This document shows, piece by piece, positions 45,658 through 53,654 of a stretch of 64,000 bases of DNA. A program made the translations under genes and the position numbers. The stretch covers positions 682,001 through 746,000 of the forward strand of contig NZ_JAPNJW010000002.1 of assembly GCF_026626745.1 (NCBI RefSeq), in the 5' to 3' direction. The notes under the pieces were generated by a model, which had not been told where the DNA came from, did not search any database, and saw nothing but the letters and a program-made list of their open reading frames with translations. Within the stretch, counting starts at the first letter, position 1. The number at the start of each line of letters is the position of its first letter. Source of the DNA: Nannocystis sp. RBIL2. Its GTDB lineage: Bacteria; Myxococcota_A; Polyangia; Nannocystales; Nannocystaceae.

Positions 45658-46149
45658 CTACGACTCTTCGCGAGAGTCGCCGCGCAGCTTGCCGGCCAAC
45701 GCTTGCGCGACCCCGTTGACGAACGGGGCGCTGCGCTCGCTGCCGTAGCGGGCCGCCAGTCGGACCGCCTCGGAGACGACCACCGCACGTGGCGTTTCGG
45801 ACAGGCCGAGGCTCTCGGCGCCGACCAGGCGCAGCACGTTGCGGTCGACGCGATCCATCCGCGCCAGCCGCCACGAGCGCGACGTCGCCTCGATGGCCCC
45901 GTCGATCTCCGCCGCGCGCTCGCTGCTCACCGTCAACAGCCGCCGCGCGAACTCGACGACCTTGGGATCGGCCAGCCAGCCGCGCAGCTCCTGGCCGCCG
46001 TCGCCGGCCTCGGCGGGGACGTGGGCCCAGAACAGCTCGAGCGCCCGCGCGCGCTCCTCGGGGCGATACGACTCGAGGTGACACAGCGCCAGCAACGCCA
46101 CCTCTCGTCCGTGCGCCCGATGCGGGTGCCGCGGCTTCGCGTCAGCCAC
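45658..46149 (-). CDS. nusB: Transcription antitermination factor NusB
   Basis: 163 residues. REVALLALCHLESYR and a C-terminal RMDRVDRNVLRLVGAESLGL, PRAVVVSEAVRLAARYGSERSAPFVNGVAQAL form the all-helical NusB fold, which binds boxA RNA with S10. Its start overlaps the 3-prime end of ribH by eight bases, the usual ribH-nusB pairing. Confidence 0.93.
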   Translation of the reverse strand: MADAKPRHPHRAHGREVALLALCHLESYRPEERARALELFWAHVPAEAGDGGQELRGWLADPKVVEFARRLLTVSSERAAEIDGAIEATSRSWRLARMDRVDRNVLRLVGAESLGLSETPRAVVVSEAVRLAARYGSERSAPFVNGVAQALAGKLRGDSREES

Positions 46150-46669
46150 CGGAGGCCTCGGTCTGGGCGTCGGCCGCCCCGCGGGCCGCGATCTCGCGGT
46201 ACAGCCGGACCTGCTCGACCGCCGCCATGGCCGCCTCGGCGCCCTTGTTGCCCGCCTTGGCGCCCGCGCGGTTGATCGCCTGCTCGAGAGTGTCGGTCGT
46301 CAGCACGCCGAACGTCACCGGCACCTCGAACGCGAGCGCCATCTGCGACACGCCGCGCGTGCACTCGGCCGCGATCAGGTCGAAGTGGATGGTGTCGCCG
46401 CGGATCAGGCAGCCCAGGGTGATCACCGCGTCGTAGCTCTTGGCCGACAGCACCTGGCCGACGACCATCGGGATCTCGAACGCGCCCGGGCAACGCACCA
46501 CGGTGATGTCTTCGGGGCGGGCGCCCGAGCGCACCAGCGCGTCGACGGCCCCCTCGAGCAAGCGCTCGGTGACGAAGTTGTTGAACCGGCTGACGACGAT
46601 CGCCAGCCGCAACCCCGCCGCGTCGAGTGTGCCCTCGATCGTCTGCACCTTCGCCAGTACCTCGGCCAT
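46142..46669 (-). CDS. ribH: 6,7-dimethyl-8-ribityllumazine synthase
   Basis: 175 residues. RibH condenses the pyrimidine intermediate with dihydroxybutanone phosphate, the step before riboflavin. RLAIVVSRFNNFVTERLLEGAVDAL, VVRCPGAFEIPMV, ITLGCLIRGDTIHFD and GVLTTDTLEQAINRAG with the GNKG motif are diagnostic. I chose ATG 46667-46669 (MAEVLAK); twelve extra codons are open upstream. No other riboflavin gene is in the window. Confidence 0.95.
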   Translation of the reverse strand: MAEVLAKVQTIEGTLDAAGLRLAIVVSRFNNFVTERLLEGAVDALVRSGARPEDITVVRCPGAFEIPMVVGQVLSAKSYDAVITLGCLIRGDTIHFDLIAAECTRGVSQMALAFEVPVTFGVLTTDTLEQAINRAGAKAGNKGAEAAMAAVEQVRLYREIAARGAADAQTEASGG

Positions 46670-46735
46670 GCCCGGCGGCTTACCCCGACTTCGGGGAGCG
46701 ATCAAGCGCCGTCGCGCACGCTGCCTTGAACAGCG

Positions 46736-46820
46736 AAGGCCCCGCCTGCATCCGCGGGGACCGCAGATCGGACGGGGCCTTCATGCTCCGCGGCGCCACC
46801 ACCCTGGGGTGGTCGGCGCC
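46736..46820 (-). terminator. Two stacked hairpins downstream of rpsA
   Basis: Hairpin one has AAGGCCCCG (46736-46744) with CGGGGCCTT (46773-46781). Hairpin two has GGCGCCACCACC (46792-46803) with GGTGGTCGGCGCC (46808-46820, one bulge) and loop CTGG. They lie 38 or more bases beyond the rpsA stop. Neither has a long U-run, so they may act as Rho-independent terminators of weak type or as 3-prime stabilising stems. Confidence 0.5.
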
Positions 46821-46857
46821 GCGAGCTCACGTCCCGCGCAGCCGCGCGGGCCCACGA

Positions 46858-48570
46858 CTACGAGCGGTCGCGGAACTTGTTGGCGAACACGTCGCCGAGG
46901 GTCGCGCCGGCCTCGCTGGCGTTGGCGTAGCCCTGGGCGTCGGCGAGCTCGTCCTGGCGCTTGGCGCTCTTGACCGACAGACCGATCTTGCGCTCGCCCG
47001 GATCCATCTGGATGAGCTCCGCGCGCACCCGCTGATTCGGCTCGAGCACCGAGCGGGGGTCCTCGATGCGCTCCTCGCTGATCTCCGAGATGTGGATCAG
47101 GCCCTCGATGCCGGGCTCGAGCTCGGCGAACGCGCCGAAGTCGGTCAGCTTGAGGATCTTGACCTCGATGATCTTGCCGATCGGGTAGTCGTACGGGATC
47201 CGGTCCCACGGATCCTGCGCGAGCTGCTTGAGGCCGAGGCTGATCTTCGGCTTCTCGCCCGAGTTGTCGATGTTCAGGACCATCGCGCGCACGCGGTCGC
47301 CCTTCTTGAACAGCTCGCTCGGGTGGCGGACCCGCTGCGTCCAGCTGAGGTCCGTGATGTGCACGAGGCCGTCGATGCCGGGCTCGAGCTCCACGAACAC
47401 GCCGAAGTCGGCGATGTTGCGGACCACGCCCTCGACGATGGTGCCCGGCGGGTAGGTCTCGAGCACCTTGTCGTACGGGTTCTCCTCGAGCTGCTTCATG
47501 CCGAGGGAGATGCGGTTCTGCGACACGTCGATGTCGAGGACCACCGCGCGGACCTGATCGCCGATCTTGAGGATCTGCTTCGGGTTCTTGATCTGGCGCG
47601 TCCAGGACATCTCGGACACGTGGACCAGACCCTCGATGCCCTCCTCGAGCTCGATGAAGGCGCCGTAGTCCTTGATGCTGACGACCTTGCCCTCGACCAC
47701 GGTGCCGGGGATGTAACGCTGCTCGGCGTTGACCCACGGGTCCGCGGTGATCTGCTTGAGGCCGAGGCTGACGCGCTCCGAGTCCGAGTTGAACTTCAGG
47801 ACCTTGACGCGGACCTTGTCGCCGACCTGGAACAGCTCGCTCGGGTGGTTGACGCGGCCCCACGACATGTCCGTGATGTGGAGCAGGCCGTCGATGCCGC
47901 CGAGGTCGATGAAGGCGCCGTAGTCGGTGAGGTTCTTGACCACACCCTCGACGATCTCGCCCTCTTGCAGCCGGTTGAGCGTGTCGCTCTTGAGGTTGGC
48001 GCGCTCCGCCTCGAGCAGCACCCGGCGCGACAGGACGATGTTGCCGCGCTTCTTGTTGAACTTTATAATTTTGAAGTCGAAGTCCTTGCCGATGAAGGTG
48101 TCGAGGTTGCGGACGGGCCGCAGATCGACCTGGCTCCCCGGCAAGAACGCCTTCACGCCGCCCTGCAGCAGCACCGCGAGGCCGCCCTTCACGCGCGCCT
48201 GGATGGTGCCGCGGACCAGACCCTCGGCCTCGCAAGCCGACTGGATCTCGTCCCACACCTTACGCTTGCGGGCCTTGTCCTTCGACAGGACCACGAGGCC
48301 GTTGTTGTCCTCCTGCGCCTCGAGCAGGACCTCGATCTTGTCGCCCACGCGGACGTTGATCGTGCCGTCCTCCTCGGCGAACTCGCGCAGCGGCACCTGG
48401 CCTTCGGCCTTGCAACCGACATCGACGACTGCGTACTCGCCGATCACGTCGACGATGGTCCCCAGGACGATCGTGCCTTCACGAATCTCTGGATTTTCCT
48501 GGGTGTTCTTCTCGAAGAGCGCCGCGAAGTCGTCGTCTCCCTCGGCGCGCAGGTTGTGTTGCTCTTGCAT
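46858..48570 (-). CDS. rpsA: Ribosomal protein bS1
   Basis: 570 residues with six S1 RNA-binding domains. The last four are closely alike: each has a GLVHVSEMSW or GLIHISEISE core after a DYGAFIELE strand. The protein recruits mRNA to the small subunit. The start chosen is ATG 48568-48570 (MQEQHNL); 31 more codons are open upstream but look like repetitive or promoter sequence. It follows cmk, the order conserved in many proteobacteria. Confidence 0.95.
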   Translation of the reverse strand: MQEQHNLRAEGDDDFAALFEKNTQENPEIREGTIVLGTIVDVIGEYAVVDVGCKAEGQVPLREFAEEDGTINVRVGDKIEVLLEAQEDNNGLVVLSKDKARKRKVWDEIQSACEAEGLVRGTIQARVKGGLAVLLQGGVKAFLPGSQVDLRPVRNLDTFIGKDFDFKIIKFNKKRGNIVLSRRVLLEAERANLKSDTLNRLQEGEIVEGVVKNLTDYGAFIDLGGIDGLLHITDMSWGRVNHPSELFQVGDKVRVKVLKFNSDSERVSLGLKQITADPWVNAEQRYIPGTVVEGKVVSIKDYGAFIELEEGIEGLVHVSEMSWTRQIKNPKQILKIGDQVRAVVLDIDVSQNRISLGMKQLEENPYDKVLETYPPGTIVEGVVRNIADFGVFVELEPGIDGLVHITDLSWTQRVRHPSELFKKGDRVRAMVLNIDNSGEKPKISLGLKQLAQDPWDRIPYDYPIGKIIEVKILKLTDFGAFAELEPGIEGLIHISEISEERIEDPRSVLEPNQRVRAELIQMDPGERKIGLSVKSAKRQDELADAQGYANASEAGATLGDVFANKFRDRS

Positions 48571-48685
48571 GTTGGGGTGAAAGTTCCTTCCAACCCGCGC
48601 TGGCTCTTGAGTGGGAGGGCCTCGTGCCGTGACCTCGCGGACACGCACGACGCACGCCACCATGGCCTACGCGAGCGGGGGGAAG

Positions 48686-49396
48686 CTAGGCGCTTTTGGG
48701 CGACCCGTCAACCGGCCCGCCGGCGGCCCCGCGGGGCCCTGAGAGCCTGGACGTCACCGCCGTGACGATGGCGGCCACCACCGCGTCGGCGTCGAGGTCG
48801 CTGGAATCGACGAGAACGGCGTCCTCGGCCCGGGTCATGGGGGCCGTCGCCCGGGACCGGTCGCGTTCGTCCCGCCGGTTCAGGTCGCGCAGGACGTCTG
48901 CCAGCGCGGCGCCCTCGAGCTCGGCCTGGCGGCGAGCGGCGCGGACGGCGTCGCTGGCCGTGAGGAAGAACTTGTGGGCCGCATCGGGGAACACCACCGT
49001 GCCGAGGTCGCGACCTTCGGCCACGCAGCCGTCGCGGCCGAGCCGGCGCTGGATCTCCAGCAGGCTCGCGCGCACCGCCGGCAGCGCCGACACCTGCGAC
49101 GAGCCCTCGGAGATCTCCGGCGTCCGGATCGCCTGCGTGACGTCTCGCCCGTCGTAGAGCACCCGCGGGCCGCCGCCTTCCCTCGCTGCTTCGAAGCGGA
49201 TCGGCAGGCTCGCGGCCAGCGCCACCAGGCCCGCCTCGTCGCTCCAGGCGATCCCGCGCTCGCGGGCCGCCAGCGCCAGCGTGCGATAGATGGCGCCGGT
49301 GTCCAGCACCGGCAATCCGAAGTGCTGCGCCACGCGGCGCGCGACCGTGCTCTTTCCCGCGCCGGCAGGCCCGTCGATGACGATCAGGAGGCCCAT
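48686..49396 (-). CDS. cmk: Cytidylate kinase
   Basis: 236 residues. It phosphorylates CMP and dCMP. The P-loop is GPAGAGKST (9-17); LDTGAIYRTLAL, EISEGSSQVSALPAVRASLLEIQR, VAEGRDLGTVVFPDAAHKFFLTA and DLNRRDERDRSRATAPM are family marks. ATG 49394-49396 gives the right start (MGLLIVIDGPAGAGK). It is divergent from the DUF4266 gene, with a gap of 111 bases. Confidence 0.95.
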   Translation of the reverse strand: MGLLIVIDGPAGAGKSTVARRVAQHFGLPVLDTGAIYRTLALAARERGIAWSDEAGLVALAASLPIRFEAAREGGGPRVLYDGRDVTQAIRTPEISEGSSQVSALPAVRASLLEIQRRLGRDGCVAEGRDLGTVVFPDAAHKFFLTASDAVRAARRQAELEGAALADVLRDLNRRDERDRSRATAPMTRAEDAVLVDSSDLDADAVVAAIVTAVTSRLSGPRGAAGGPVDGSPKSA

Positions 49397-49507
49397 GCGC
49401 ACGGGGGGATAGACCAGGCGGGCCGCGCTGACAAGAGTGCAACGGCCGTCGACGCCCGATCCGCGGGGCCTTGCTGCCGCGAGATTTCTGGCGCTAAGTT
49501 CGGGCCG

Positions 49508-49732
49508 ATGTTCGCCGGACCCGCGCGCCTCGTCGCCCTTGTCCTCGCAGCAGTCGCCCTCCCGGCCGGCTGCGCCACGGTTCGTCCTTCCGAGCGCGAG
49601 GTCCTGAGCCGCCCCGAGATGAACCCCGCCGTCGAAGGCATGGAGGAGAAATTCCAGTCGCACGTCGAATCGGCGCGCGAGGGCGGGTTCGGCGGCCACG
49701 GCGCCGCAGGTGGCGGATGCGGCTGCGGCTAG
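49508..49732 (+). CDS. DUF4266 small lipoprotein
   Basis: 74 residues. A signal peptide ends in the lipobox PAGC (Cys22), giving a lipid-anchored protein. The rest matches the DUF4266 pattern: CATVRPSEREVLSRPEMNP, then HVESAREGGFGG and the closing Gly/Cys tail GGGCGCG. Genes for DUF4266 are commonly followed by DUF3570, as here. The function is unknown. Its end overlaps the start of the next gene by 16 bases, so the two are co-translated. Confidence 0.85.
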   Translation: MFAGPARLVALVLAAVALPAGCATVRPSEREVLSRPEMNPAVEGMEEKFQSHVESAREGGFGGHGAAGGGCGCG

Positions 49733-50865
49733 TCGTCTTCGCCTGCTTCGTCTCGCTCCTCGTCGCCCGCGACCTCGCGGCCGAGGATCGCGTCACCGTG
49801 CGCGGCAACTACTACCGCGAGACCTCGACCCGGGTGCTCGCGCCGGTCGTCTACGTCGAGAAGGACCTCCCTGACGAGCGCTTCACGATCGGCGCCGAGT
49901 ACCTGCTCGACGCCGTCACCTCCGCCTCGATCGGCGCCGGCGCGGCGGCGGTCACCGGCGGCGACTTCCTCTTCACCGAGTTCCGCCACGAGGGCACCTT
50001 GCGGGCCTCTGCGCGGCTCAAGGAGTGGTCGTTCGGCGGCTTCTTCCGCTACTCGACCGAGAGCGACTGGGTCTCGCGCAGCTTCGGCCTCGGCGGCGCA
50101 CGTGACGTCTTCAACCGCGCCGGCACCGTCAGCCTGCAGTACATGGCCAACCTCGACTCCGTGCTGCAGCTCTACGGCGGGCGCGCGATCCCGTGGACCG
50201 GCGGCCGGATGAACCTCGAGGAGATGTCCCCGGAGACAGGTGGTCGGCCGTCCAACCTCTTGCAGGTCCACTACCTCGGCCTCGGGTACACCCACGCCCT
50301 CACTCGCCGGCTGCTCGGCGGCGTGCTGGCCGAGGGCATCGTCTCCAAGGGTCCGCAGGACAACCCGTACCGCAAGGTCCGCGACGGCCTCGACGAGTCG
50401 CACCCGCGTCTGCGCCGGCGCGTCGCCTTGAGCGGCTTCCTGCGCTACGCCGTGCCGAAGACCCCGCTCGTGCTCGAGGGCCGCTACCGCTTCTACGCCG
50501 ACGACTGGGCCATCCTCGCCCACGCGCCCGAGTTCCGGGCCCACGTCCGCTTCTTGCGGCGCGTCATCCTGCGCCTGCGCTACCGCTTCTACACCCAGAC
50601 CGGCGCCTACTTCTGGCGCGCCGACGGCAACTACGGCAGCGACACCATCTATCGCACCGCCGACCCGAAGATGACCAAGTTCCACTCGCACACGCCCGGC
50701 GTCGAGATGACCGTCGAGCTCGACGGTCTGGCCAAGGTGCGCGGCCTCCACTGGCTCAAGGGCGCGTGGGTGCAGGCCACGTACAACCACGTCTTCTACT
50801 CGGAAGGCTACCGCTTCGGCCCCTACGCCCGCCTCGGCAGCCTCGCCTTCTCGGTCCCGTTCTGA
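49717..50865 (+). CDS. DUF3570-like outer-membrane beta-barrel protein
   Basis: 382 residues. A signal peptide (about 1-22, ending ARDLAAEDR) precedes alternating hydrophobic strands that end in Phe (LAFSVPF), the mark of an outer-membrane beta-barrel. DRVTVRGNYYRETSTRVLAPVVYVEKDLPDERFTIGAEYLLDAVTSAS is the typical start of DUF3570. In other bacteria this pair is found with a thioredoxin-like protein and an ApbE FMN transferase; neither is next to it here. Contains a repeat copy (GATGTCCCCGGAGACAGGT near 50223). Confidence 0.75.
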   Translation: MRLRLVVFACFVSLLVARDLAAEDRVTVRGNYYRETSTRVLAPVVYVEKDLPDERFTIGAEYLLDAVTSASIGAGAAAVTGGDFLFTEFRHEGTLRASARLKEWSFGGFFRYSTESDWVSRSFGLGGARDVFNRAGTVSLQYMANLDSVLQLYGGRAIPWTGGRMNLEEMSPETGGRPSNLLQVHYLGLGYTHALTRRLLGGVLAEGIVSKGPQDNPYRKVRDGLDESHPRLRRRVALSGFLRYAVPKTPLVLEGRYRFYADDWAILAHAPEFRAHVRFLRRVILRLRYRFYTQTGAYFWRADGNYGSDTIYRTADPKMTKFHSHTPGVEMTVELDGLAKVRGLHWLKGAWVQATYNHVFYSEGYRFGPYARLGSLAFSVPF

Positions 50866-50935
50866 CGCCCTGCCCGCCCCGCTCCGCGGCTCCCGTATGA
50901 GGATGCCGCGAGCGAGGCACAGGCGCGGCCGGCCG

Positions 50936-51601
50936 CTACGACGCCGGCTTCTCGAGCTGCTTGAACCCGAGATAGAAGTCGACGTGTTCCATGTCGGTGC
51001 GGGCCATCCGCTGCTGCAGCGCCTCGACGCTGCGCGGCGGCGGGATGATGACCTTGTCGCCCGGGCGCCAGTTCGCGGGCGTCGCCACCGAGTGCTTGGC
51101 CGAGGTCTGCAGGCTGTCGAGCAGGCGGATCACCTCGTCGATGTTCCGTCCGTTCGTCAGCGGGTAATAGACGAGCGCCTGCACCTTGCGGTCGGGGTTG
51201 ATGAAGAACACCGCGCGGACCGTGGCGGTGCTGCTCGCCTCGGGGTGCAGCATGCCGAACTTCTGCGCCACCTTCATGTCGATGTCGGCGATCAGCGGGT
51301 ACGGGATCTCGACCCCGAGCCGCTCCTTGATGTTCTGCAGCCACGCCATGTGGCTGTGGATCGAGTCGATCGACAGACCGATGAGCTTGGCGTCGCGCTT
51401 GGCGAACTCGTCGTTCTTCCGCGCGAACTCGGCGAGTTCGGTCGTGCAGACCGGCGTGAAGTCGGCCGGGTGCGAAAACAGCACCACCCACTTGCCGCCT
51501 TGCCACTCCGAAAACTTGATGACGCCCTGCGTCGTCTCGGCCTCGAAATCGGGGGCCACTTCGCCGATGCGAGGGATCGCGCCAGAAACCGCTTCAGACA
51601 T
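50936..51601 (-). CDS. 1-Cys peroxiredoxin (Prx6 class)
   Basis: 221 residues. The peroxidatic site is FSHPADFTPVCTTE with Cys52; no second cysteine is present, so it is a 1-Cys enzyme that depends on an outside reductant. RDAKLIGLSIDSIHSHMAWLQNIKER and YYPLTNGRNIDEVIRLLDSLQTS, and a C-terminal extension with PANWRPGDKVIIPPP, place it in the Prx6 class. It reduces hydrogen peroxide and lipid peroxides. Start ATG 51599-51601; AGGAGA lies seven to twelve bases upstream. Confidence 0.92.
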   Translation of the reverse strand: MSEAVSGAIPRIGEVAPDFEAETTQGVIKFSEWQGGKWVVLFSHPADFTPVCTTELAEFARKNDEFAKRDAKLIGLSIDSIHSHMAWLQNIKERLGVEIPYPLIADIDMKVAQKFGMLHPEASSTATVRAVFFINPDRKVQALVYYPLTNGRNIDEVIRLLDSLQTSAKHSVATPANWRPGDKVIIPPPRSVEALQQRMARTDMEHVDFYLGFKQLEKPAS

Positions 51602-51974
51602 GGGACTCTCCTTGCGCCGCCCGCCACGGGCTGCCTGCGACGCGCGCGAACTATAGCCGACGCTGCCGCGAGCGAAAACCGACCACGCCGCTGCACGGCC
51701 GTTCGTGCGGCTGCCGGCGGAGACCGACCTCGTCCGCGACCGCCTGCGGCGCGCCCGGCTCCGTCGCCCGCACGACCTGTCTCTCGGGACATCCATCGCG
51801 CCAACAGGCCCGCGCCGCGCGTTCGCGACAGCGTACGCGCGCCCGATCGAACGTTGACACCCTCGCCTCGGCCGCGGGAAACGTGGGTCAGCGCGGACAA
51901 CCGCGCCGCGAGGGCCGGGTGTCGCCGAGAGCGACCCGCCTCCTCGCCAGAGCGACTCGCCCACGGAGGCCGGG
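51602..51974. other. Intergenic region upstream of the peroxiredoxin gene
   Basis: 373 bases with no supported gene. It should carry the peroxiredoxin promoter (leftward) and that of the repeat protein (rightward). One repeat unit, CCTGTCTCTCGGGACATCC, is near 51775. No OxyR or PerR site was recognised. Confidence 0.4.
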
Positions 51975-52508
51975 ATGCACGACGACCAGATGGAGACGAT
52001 GGACCCCCTCGAGGCACCCGCTGCCCCACACCCGGCCGCGGCGACCCCAGCGAGCGGGCCACCGACCCCACCGACGGTCACCCAGCCCAGCCCTTCGGAC
52101 CCCACCCGGCCCAGCACCGAACCTGTCCCTTCGAACATGTTGCGGACCGGCTCTTCCGAGCCTGTCCCTTCGGACACCTCGCTGAACCCACCCTCGGAAC
52201 ATGACCATTCGGACATGTTTCGAGTTCCCTCTTCCGACCCTGTCCCTTCGGGCACCCCGCTGACCCCGCACTCCGAGCCCGTCCCTTCGGACGCCCCGCT
52301 GTCGCCACGCTCAGAATCTGCCCCTTCGGACAGCCTGGCCGAGACGCGCGAATCGCTGCTCGCTGCTTATCGAGCCCTGCTCGACCGGATCCGCGACCTC
52401 GCTCCGGGCGATCGCAGCGACCGCGTGGCGCAGCTGGCCGAGGCCGCCGCCGCGCTCGTCGAGGGAGAGTTCGCGCGGCGCCTCGTGTTCGACGCTCACC
52501 GCGAGTGA
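51975..52508 (+). CDS. Hypothetical protein built from 13-residue repeats
   Basis: 177 residues. The N-terminal 115 residues are Pro/Ser/Thr-rich and contain seven units of about 13 residues, of the form E-P-V-P-S-D, then variable. The C-terminal 55 residues (ESLLAAYRALLDRIRDLAPGDRSDRVAQLAEAAAALVEGEFARRL) look like an ordinary helical domain and keep good codon bias. The function is unknown. I take the ATG at 51975; the short helical domain alone may be the original gene and the rest acquired from the DNA repeat. Confidence is moderate that it is expressed. Confidence 0.5.
   Translation: MHDDQMETMDPLEAPAAPHPAAATPASGPPTPPTVTQPSPSDPTRPSTEPVPSNMLRTGSSEPVPSDTSLNPPSEHDHSDMFRVPSSDPVPSGTPLTPHSEPVPSDAPLSPRSESAPSDSLAETRESLLAAYRALLDRIRDLAPGDRSDRVAQLAEAAAALVEGEFARRLVFDAHRE
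52086..52335. repeat. 39-base tandem repeat with CCTGTCC-CTTC-GGACA cores
   Basis: Units start near 52086, 52122, 52161, 52200, 52239, 52278 and 52317; all but the first step are exactly 39 bases. Each has a CCTGTCCCTTCGGACA-type hairpin core (one unit reads CATGACCATTCGGACATG). The 39-base step keeps the reading frame, giving 13-residue protein repeats. Confidence 0.85.
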
Positions 52509-52556
52509 ACCCGCCTCACCCCACGAGAATCGAAGAAAGAGTCGCTCGCTCCCGCC

Positions 52557-53468
52557 TCAAGTGCGCGGGATGTCGGGCTCGACGAAGCACCACTTCACCT
52601 CGGGGCAGCGACCGCGCAGGCGCGTCTCGAACTCGTTGATCGTCCCTGCCACCTGCTCCACCGTCATCCCCTCGGCGAAGCCGAGCTTGACGGCCACCAG
52701 CACCTCGCCCGGCCCCTGCTGCACCGTGATGAGCCGCAGCACGCGCGTGATCTTCGGGTCCTCGACCGCCAGCGCCGCGGCGGCCGCCGCGATCTCTGGG
52801 TCGGCGGCCTCGCCGACCAGCAGCGACTTCACCTCGACGGCGAGGAACACCGCCACGCCGATCAGCACCACGCCGATCGCCAGCGTGCCGATCGCGTCCC
52901 ACCGCGCATCGCCGGTCACGCTCGCCATCAGCAGGGCCAGCAACGCGAAGATGAGGCCGAGGCAGGCCGCCGCGTTCTCGCCGAACACCACCACCAGGTC
53001 GGAGTCCTTGCTGTCGCGCAGGTACTGGAAGAACGGCTTGCCGCGGCGGCGCTTGTTCATCTCGGCGATGTTCTTCAGCGTCGCCCAGCCCTCGATCGCC
53101 AGCGACAGCGCCAGCACCGCCAGGCCGACCTCCACGCTCTCCACCTCGCCCGGGTGGCCGAGCTTGTGGATGCCCTCGTACAGCGAGAACACTCCGCCGC
53201 CGGAGAACAGCAGCAGCGCCACCATGAATGACCAGAAGTAGAGCGAGCGGCCGTGGCCCAGCGGATGCCTCTCGGTCGGCGCCCGTCGGCTCGTGCGCAC
53301 GCCCAGCAGCAGCAGCAGCTGGTTCCCGCAGTCGGCGAACGAGTGCAGCGTCTCGGCGAGCATCGCGCCCGAGCCCGTGATCACCGCCGCAACGCCCTTC
53401 GCCACCGCGATGAGCAAGTTGGCGACGAGCGACTGGATGATGTGCGCGGTCGAGTGGTCCCCTGCCAT
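52557..53468 (-). CDS. Cation diffusion facilitator (CDF) family transporter
   Basis: 303 residues. Six membrane helices with the CDF metal sites HSFAD (helix II, with CG following) and a second HxxxD-like site replaced by ENAAACLG in helix V, then a cytoplasmic ferredoxin-like domain (about 220-300). This variant resembles the SLC30A9 branch. CDF proteins export Zn2+, Fe2+ or Mn2+ by proton exchange; the replaced site makes the metal uncertain. Start ATG 53466-53468. A CATGTCCCTTCGGACAG unit lies 40 bases upstream. Confidence 0.88.
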   Translation of the reverse strand: MAGDHSTAHIIQSLVANLLIAVAKGVAAVITGSGAMLAETLHSFADCGNQLLLLLGVRTSRRAPTERHPLGHGRSLYFWSFMVALLLFSGGGVFSLYEGIHKLGHPGEVESVEVGLAVLALSLAIEGWATLKNIAEMNKRRRGKPFFQYLRDSKDSDLVVVFGENAAACLGLIFALLALLMASVTGDARWDAIGTLAIGVVLIGVAVFLAVEVKSLLVGEAADPEIAAAAAALAVEDPKITRVLRLITVQQGPGEVLVAVKLGFAEGMTVEQVAGTINEFETRLRGRCPEVKWCFVEPDIPRT

Positions 53469-53626
53469 CGGCCGCAGGTTTTACCACGCGTCCGCGCGCG
53501 CTTTTGACATGTCCCTTCGGACAGATCGATGCGTGAGCACATCCGCGCTGCGCACTCGCGCGCAGGTGCGCCGATTCGCGCTGGTCGGTTCCGAGCGTAA
53601 TGCAGAACACACAAATTTCTTTGATT

Positions 53627-53643
53627 CTGATTGGATGTTCAGT
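53627..53643 (+). promoter_or_regulatory. Possible LexA-type operator upstream of imuA
   Basis: CTGATTGGATGTTCAGT lies 11 bases before the imuA ATG. It shares CT, GTTCAG and about half of the other positions with the LexA site described for Myxococcus xanthus (CTRHAMRYBYGTTCAGS). ImuAB-DnaE2 cassettes are usually part of the SOS response, so an operator here is expected. The match is partial. Confidence 0.35.
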
Positions 53644-53654
53644 AACTTTGTCGC

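Noticed and set aside
46670..46857. FMN riboswitch near ribH
   Set aside because: The expected conserved RFN-element blocks are not present; the hairpins lie at the 3-prime side of rpsA and look like terminator-type stems.
52086..52335. Possible CRISPR array from 39-base regular spacing
   Set aside because: Units are coding, lie in frame, vary at many positions and have no unique spacer of usual size; no cas genes are near.
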